Source of the DNA: Acidobacteriota bacterium
Lineage (GTDB): Bacteria; Acidobacteriota; UBA4820; DSQY01
Direction of reading: 5' to 3'
DNA: 6,305 nucleotides
Assembly: GCA_021814085.1 (NCBI GenBank)
Contig: JAKAJA010000111.1
Span: forward strand, 1 to 6,305
In this document: piece by piece, positions 5,753 through 6,305 of the stretch
Layout of the letters: each line of letters opens with the position of its first letter
Numbering within the stretch: position 1 is the stretch's first letter
The notes under the pieces: model-generated
The model's input: only the letters and a program-made list of their open reading frames with translations
What the model was told of the DNA's origin: nothing
Databases searched by the model: none
Program-made: the position numbers and the translations under genes

Positions 5753-6305
5753 ATGCTCCACTTGGGTTTGACCGGTGGCATCGGCAGCGGCAAGAGCACC
5801 GTGGCTCGCATGTTCGCGGAGCTGGGGGCCGTGGTCATAGACGCCGACGTGCTCGTCCGGCACCTGCTGGGACCGGGACGAGAAGGCGCAGAGGTTGTGC
5901 TGGCGGCCTTCGGTCTCGAGGTCATGGCCCAGGACGGTTCGGTGGACCGGAAGGTTCTTGCCGCCAAGGTTTTTGGGGACGAGGCGGCGCGCCGGCGGCT
6001 GGAGGCCATCCTCCACCCCCTCGTGGTGAAGGCGCGCAGGGCCACGGTGGAAAAGATCATGGGCGAGCGGGGGCAGGGTGCGGTGGTGATTTCCGAGGCC
6101 GCCCTCATTTTCGAAGCGGGCACGGCATCCGAGTTCGACGGCGTGGTCCTCGTCACGGCGCCCACGCCCATCCGAACCGCGAGGCTGGCCTCCGCGGGCT
6201 GGGAAGGCGGAGACATAGGGCGCCGCATGGCGGCCCAGTGGCCGGACGAGAGAAAAGCGGGGCTAGCGGACTGGGTGGTGGACAACGGCGGGAGCGAGGT
6301 TCCGA
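5753..6305 (+). CDS. coaE: Dephospho-CoA kinase (3' partial)
   Basis: CoaE phosphorylates the ribose 3'-hydroxyl of dephospho-CoA with ATP, the last step in coenzyme A synthesis, in the cytoplasm. The 184 codons present include the Walker A loop GLTGGIGSGKST (residues 5-16), the VIDADVLVRHL acidic motif with Asp30 and Asp32, the family HPLV motif (EAILHPLVVKAR), and near the end the WVVDNGGS stretch that corresponds to the usual D-x-V-I-x-N-x-G-S. The family PLLFE motif reads EAALIFEAG here, with Ala in place of Pro. CoaE proteins are about 200 aa, so only the last few residues lie beyond the window. The start at 5753 is supported by GAGG (5744-5747) and by the P-loop following directly. Distance and the inverted repeat leave open whether it shares the folD transcript. 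Confidence 0.95.
   Translation, partial: MLHLGLTGGIGSGKSTVARMFAELGAVVIDADVLVRHLLGPGREGAEVVLAAFGLEVMAQDGSVDRKVLAAKVFGDEAARRRLEAILHPLVVKARRATVEKIMGERGQGAVVISEAALIFEAGTASEFDGVVLVTAPTPIRTARLASAGWEGGDIGRRMAAQWPDERKAGLADWVVDNGGSEVP

Noticed and set aside
5698..6285. Minus-strand open frame (195 aa) opposite coaE
   Set aside because: The Ser/Thr/Arg/Ala-rich translation is a shadow of coaE, which has an intact P-loop and DNGGS motif.

Overview
The window is GC-rich bacterial chromosome with compact genes, strong Shine-Dalgarno sites and GNRA/UUCG-type hairpin terminators. No 16S or other firm taxonomic marker is present. The DUF4388-type protein with a GspE/MshE-N-like segment, the OmpA-family tail and the base composition would fit an Acidobacteriota or Myxococcota/deltaproteobacterial-type lineage. 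That placement is inference only.

Layout, left to right. (1) The 3' end of an OmpA/Pal-like peptidoglycan-binding protein (to 329) is closed by a textbook terminator (353-381) and followed by a degenerate CTTTTCAC-type pyrimidine tract. (2) A 124-bp non-coding element (466-589) with 13-bp terminal inverted repeats and strong internal hairpins. (3) A structured leader (621-687) that can pair with the ribosome-binding site of the next gene. (4) A DUF4388 protein of 373 aa (689-1810). (5) A second, 87% identical, same-length copy of the 124-bp element (1810-1933), starting on the last base of that gene's stop codon. (6) A terminator (1979-2006), strong for the minus strand. (7) A minus-strand membrane-anchored 603-aa protein (3847-2036), DUF3352-like at best, with a repeated CDKP tail. 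(8) A divergent intergenic region, then a plus-strand run: a secreted 208-aa protein of unknown family (4029-4655), folD (4652-5575, overlapping by ATGA) and, after 177 bp holding a long imperfect inverted repeat, coaE (5753 to beyond the window end).

Functionally, folD (one-carbon/tetrahydrofolate metabolism) and coaE (last step of coenzyme A synthesis) are housekeeping enzymes. The OmpA-type, minus-strand and 208-aa proteins are envelope or exported proteins. The DUF4388 protein is probably a cytoplasmic regulatory or adaptor protein. Nothing here is a recognisable defence, secretion or biosynthetic system. The most unusual content is non-coding: the paired 124-bp elements bracketing the DUF4388 gene, the possible RBS-sequestering leader, and the large inverted repeat between folD and coaE.
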